From contig NZ_LFJC01000003.1 of assembly GCF_002776695.1 (NCBI RefSeq), forward strand, positions 6,854,774 through 6,918,773: 64,000 bases of DNA, written 5' to 3'. The notes below the pieces were generated by a model, which was not told the origin of the DNA, did not search any database, and was given only the letters and a program-made list of their open reading frames with translations. Positions 61,457-64,000 of this stretch are shown here, in pieces. The position numbers were made by a program, and so were the translations under genes. Numbering within the stretch: position 1 is the stretch's first letter; each line of letters opens with the position of its first letter. Source of the DNA: Bradyrhizobium nitroreducens (GTDB taxonomy: Bacteria > Pseudomonadota > Alphaproteobacteria > Rhizobiales > Xanthobacteraceae).

Positions 61457-63202
61457 CTAGAGATCGATCACGACGTCGCCTTGCGGTCGTGCGCAGCAGA
61501 TCAGCAGATTTCCCTCGGCCGGCGGGTCGAGCGGATCCGGCGCGTAGCTGACCTCTCCGGCCACGAGCCCGCTCTCGCAGTTGTGGCAAACCCCCGTTCG
61601 GCACGACCAGCGCACCGGGACATCGCATGCCTCGGCAAGCTCGAGCAGGTTGGCATAGGAGGCGTCCCAGCAGACATTGAGGCCGCTGCGGGTGAAAGAC
61701 ACCATCGGGCCCGGGCCCGGCGCTCCGGCCGGCTGATGCGGAGTCGTCTTCGGCGCGGCCGCGATACCCGGTGTCAGCGAGGGCTTGCTGCCGAACAGCT
61801 CGGTGTGGATGCGATCGGGGCCGACGCCCAGCGCGGCGAGGCCGGTGGTGAGATCGCTCATGAAGGCCGTCGGTCCGCAGAGATAGAAATCGCCGTCCCT
61901 GGGAACGTCGAGCATCTGCAGCCGCTGTCGATCCAGACGACCGGTGCTGTCGAAGTCCGCTCCTGCACGGTCGGCCCGATCGGGTGCGCTGAAGCAGACA
62001 TGGCTGTGATGGTGAGCCAATCCTGCAAGAAGCCCGCGCGCCTCGGCCGCGAACGGATGCTCGCGGCCGTTGCGTGTGCCATGCAGCCACCAGACCTCCC
62101 GCGTCGTGCGTTCCGCAGCGAGGGCGTGCAGCATGGCGAGCACCGGCGTCACGCCGATGCCCGCGCTCAGCAGCACCACGGGCCGTGTATCGGAGTGGAG
62201 GGTGAAACTGCCGCGCGGCGCACCGAGCGGCACGATATCGCCGGCCTTGATCGTCTCGGCGACGTAGATGCTGGCCGCGCCGTGCGCCTCTCGCTTGATG
62301 CTGATGCGATAGGATGCCGCGTCGGTACGGCCCGACAGCGAATAGCTGCGCGTCATCGCGGATGGCCCCAGCCGCACGACGACGAACTGACCGGGCAGGG
62401 CGGCTGCCAACTTCTGTCCATCGGCGGGCTCGAGCACCAGCGAGGTCACGCTGGCGCTTTCGGCGATCTTGCGCGTCACACGGAAGGGGCGGAAGCCGCG
62501 CCAGGCCGGCGGCGGGGAAGCCGCTGGGCCGAGCCCGGCGTTTCCCGCGATGGGGCTGTCTGTCTGCGCGAGCAGCGCTGCAAAGGAGTGATTCCAGCCG
62601 CGGCTCAGCGCCGGAATCTTCAGCGCGCGGGCGAGGCGTTCGCGCGGATGCGGGGGCAAGTAAAGCAGCGCATTGATCTCGGCTACGCTCATGCCTTCAA
62701 CACCGCTTTCGACCTGCGTGATCTCGTCGCCGGCCTCGACGTCGCCCTCCTCGATGACACGGAAGTAGAAGCCCGGCCGGCCGTGCTTGACGAGCAGCGC
62801 GGGCATGTCAGGCTCGTCCATGCGAATGCCGAGCCGGTAGCAGGTGACGCGCGGCTGCGTGACCTCGAACAGGGCGGTGCCGATCCTGTAGCGATCACCG
62901 ATGCAGGCCTCGGCGTCGGCCAGGCCCTCGACGGTGAAGTTCTCGCCGAATTGACCATGAACGAGGTCGGACCGGCCGAGATGTGTCTGCCAGTATCGAT
63001 AGGATTCGTCCTGGTAGACGAAGACGGCGCGCTGCTCGCCGCCGTGACCCGCCGTATCGCCCTGGCCGTCGCCGTCGATGTTGAGCCGGCGAGCCCGGCG
63101 TGGGCCCGTGACGGGAGTCTTCCAGATACCGGTATGAACGGTCCTGCCTTGCCAGGCGACGTCGCGCGGCAAGCCGACATTGAGGGAGAGCAGACGAGCC
63201 AT
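61457..63202 (-). CDS. MOSC - ferredoxin reductase - [2Fe-2S] ferredoxin fusion protein
   Basis: A 581-residue three-domain oxidoreductase. Residues ~1-215 are a YiiM-like MOSC domain (VHTGIWKTPV, GQFGENFTVEGL, and TQPRVTCYRLG with the conserved Cys). Residues ~240-470 are an FAD/NAD(P) reductase with SYSLSGRTD, SAGIGVTPVLAMLHAL and LCGPTAFMSDLT. The last ~90 residues are a plant-type ferredoxin with CRTGVCHNC and a fourth Cys in LLICCARPQ. Electrons could pass from NAD(P)H through FAD and Fe-S to a substrate held at the MOSC domain. ATG 63,202 starts the domain; 63,271 is an extended reading. Confidence 0.88.
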   Translation of the reverse strand: MARLLSLNVGLPRDVAWQGRTVHTGIWKTPVTGPRRARRLNIDGDGQGDTAGHGGEQRAVFVYQDESYRYWQTHLGRSDLVHGQFGENFTVEGLADAEACIGDRYRIGTALFEVTQPRVTCYRLGIRMDEPDMPALLVKHGRPGFYFRVIEEGDVEAGDEITQVESGVEGMSVAEINALLYLPPHPRERLARALKIPALSRGWNHSFAALLAQTDSPIAGNAGLGPAASPPPAWRGFRPFRVTRKIAESASVTSLVLEPADGQKLAAALPGQFVVVRLGPSAMTRSYSLSGRTDAASYRISIKREAHGAASIYVAETIKAGDIVPLGAPRGSFTLHSDTRPVVLLSAGIGVTPVLAMLHALAAERTTREVWWLHGTRNGREHPFAAEARGLLAGLAHHHSHVCFSAPDRADRAGADFDSTGRLDRQRLQMLDVPRDGDFYLCGPTAFMSDLTTGLAALGVGPDRIHTELFGSKPSLTPGIAAAPKTTPHQPAGAPGPGPMVSFTRSGLNVCWDASYANLLELAEACDVPVRWSCRTGVCHNCESGLVAGEVSYAPDPLDPPAEGNLLICCARPQGDVVIDL

Positions 63203-63644
63203 CGGTTTCCTCGATCGTGGATGCATATCCGCCCGACATGGCGGGGCGCCCGCACGGTAATCTGCATCCAAATCGGATGGTTGGCCCGTTAGTGGTTGTT
63301 AGACGTTGCGAGCCGGCCGGCGACGGTCGGCGCGCCTGAGCGCGCAGCGCAGAGCCGCACGCACGAGGCCGGATCAGTTCCCCGGCAACAATGGAACCGA
63401 TGCGGCGGCTGGTCGCAGTCGCGCTGCCTTGATTCCGACGAGCCCACCTTTATCTCTGACACGAACAAGAATCCGGGCCCCTCTGGCGAGGACGCCGACG
63501 AAGTCGGCAAACCTCGCGATGTCGGATGACCTGTCCCGCGCGAATGCGATGGATTGGCCGATCGTCGGGCCCTTGATGTTCTCTCCGACTCCATCGTCCC
63601 CATCGCAGCTCCGCGCGGCCATTTCGCAAGATTGAGGAGCAACG
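63203..63644. other. Gene-free spacer
   Basis: About 440 bases between the fusion gene (minus) and the TerB-fold gene (plus). Open frames on both strands lack recognisable domains. A clear ribosome site (attgaggagcaacg) marks the 3' end. No repeat or RNA structure was identified. Confidence 0.4.
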
Positions 63645-64000
63645 ATGACTGACGCCAAGCATTCTAATCCCATCGAGATCGAGATCACGGAGCCGTCCAG
63701 CCTGAACGAGCAGGCTGCGGCCGCGCTGGTGATTGCCGGCGCGCTGGTCGCCGTGGCCGACCGGCAGGTCTCGCCGGTCGAGCGCGACGAGGTGATCCGG
63801 TTCATCAGGGATCGCGGATTGGCGCCGCATATCGGGGACGAGAGGCTGTCTGCCATGTTCGACGCCCTCGCCGAACGGCTGGAGGAGCCGGATTTCGCCA
63901 ATGTGGTGATCGACACGCTGCGGCCGGTCTCGGACATGCCGCTGTCATCACATCTGATGGAACTGTCGGAGCGCGTCGCCGCCGCCGACGAAGACGTTCA
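63645..64000 (+). CDS. TerB-fold (tellurite-resistance TerB-like) protein, partial
   Basis: The gene starts at ATG 63,645 behind a gaggag ribosome site and runs off the window after 118 codons. The translation begins MTDAKHSNPIEIEITEP and continues with helical segments AAALVIAGALVAVADRQVSP, VERDEVIRFIRDRGLAPH and LSAMFDALAERLEEPDF, the acidic helical pattern of TerB/DUF533-like proteins. The N-terminal ~20 residues are a polar extension. The exact role is unknown, and the C-terminus is not visible. Confidence 0.75.
   Translation, partial: MTDAKHSNPIEIEITEPSSLNEQAAAALVIAGALVAVADRQVSPVERDEVIRFIRDRGLAPHIGDERLSAMFDALAERLEEPDFANVVIDTLRPVSDMPLSSHLMELSERVAAADEDV

Noticed and set aside
61481..63292. 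A 603-codon open frame on the plus strand
   Set aside because: It mirrors the MOSC/reductase/ferredoxin fusion, whose three domains are all recognisable on the minus strand.
63374..63937. A 187-codon minus-strand frame at the right edge
   Set aside because: The plus strand there carries a ribosome site and a TerB-like translation; the minus frame has neither.
1..64000. tRNA, rRNA, CRISPR arrays or intact insertion sequences
   Set aside because: No T-loop plus acceptor-stem pattern, regular spaced repeats or complete transposase frame was found by eye on either strand. A weak tRNA could still be missed without a covariance search.

Overview
The window looks like a chromosome segment of a Bradyrhizobium-type alphaproteobacterium (Nitrobacteraceae). 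The DNA is GC-rich, coding is dense, start codons are often GTG or TTG, and the backbone genes (dusA, DUF1289 and DUF2059 proteins, moaA, rpiA, gph, gor, nhaD, TRAP transporters) fit that group. The assignment is inference from gene content; no 16S gene or tRNA was recognised.

Positions 1-32,484 are read as accessory DNA piled up against the 5' end of dusA, a known integration site for tyrosine-recombinase islands. Two decayed, mutually homologous integrase genes sit at 1-724 and about 31,700-32,335, both on the minus strand, and the second lies directly beside dusA. The cargo falls into two blocks. Block A (1.0-16.2 kb) is a detoxification or aromatic-degradation set: MFS exporter, secreted metallo-beta-lactamase-fold hydrolase, haloacetate-dehalogenase-like hydrolase, ring-cleaving VOC dioxygenase, LysR and AraC regulators, two YcaC-type hydrolases around a haloperoxidase-like hydrolase, then a tightly packed run XapX - amidohydrolase - DoxX - periplasmic VOC protein - outer-membrane barrel - DUF1275 membrane protein. 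Block B (16.2-31.2 kb) looks like one catabolic pathway with its own uptake system: RibBX and a flavin reductase (flavin supply), a complete Liv-type ABC transporter, two enoyl-CoA hydratases, a creatininase-fold hydrolase, a luciferase-family monooxygenase, an acyl-CoA synthetase, and Lrp and AraC regulators. The substrate cannot be read from sequence; this block is the best candidate for an undescribed system.

From dusA (32,485) onward the DNA looks like ordinary core chromosome: a retroviral-type aspartic protease, a DUF1289 protein, a membrane histidine kinase, a NhaD antiporter, a beta-hydroxyacid dehydrogenase, a VOC protein and an Mrp/ApbC Fe-S carrier. Two tandem Tat-exported TRAP binding proteins follow (40.8-43.1 kb), each ending in a strong terminator. 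Then come a cysteine-rich MarR regulator, an OmpR/TctD-type two-component system, a secreted M20 peptidase and the TRAP membrane subunits (48.8-51.1 kb). moaA, a lipoprotein, gph, rpiA, a DUF2059 protein and gor come next.

The last part (56.6-64 kb) carries a cupin protein, a YbdK-type glutamate-cysteine ligase overlapping a class II glutamine amidotransferase, a peroxiredoxin-like protein, a MOSC/ferredoxin-reductase/ferredoxin fusion and the start of a TerB-fold gene cut by the window edge. No CRISPR array, rRNA, tRNA or intact transposase was found.
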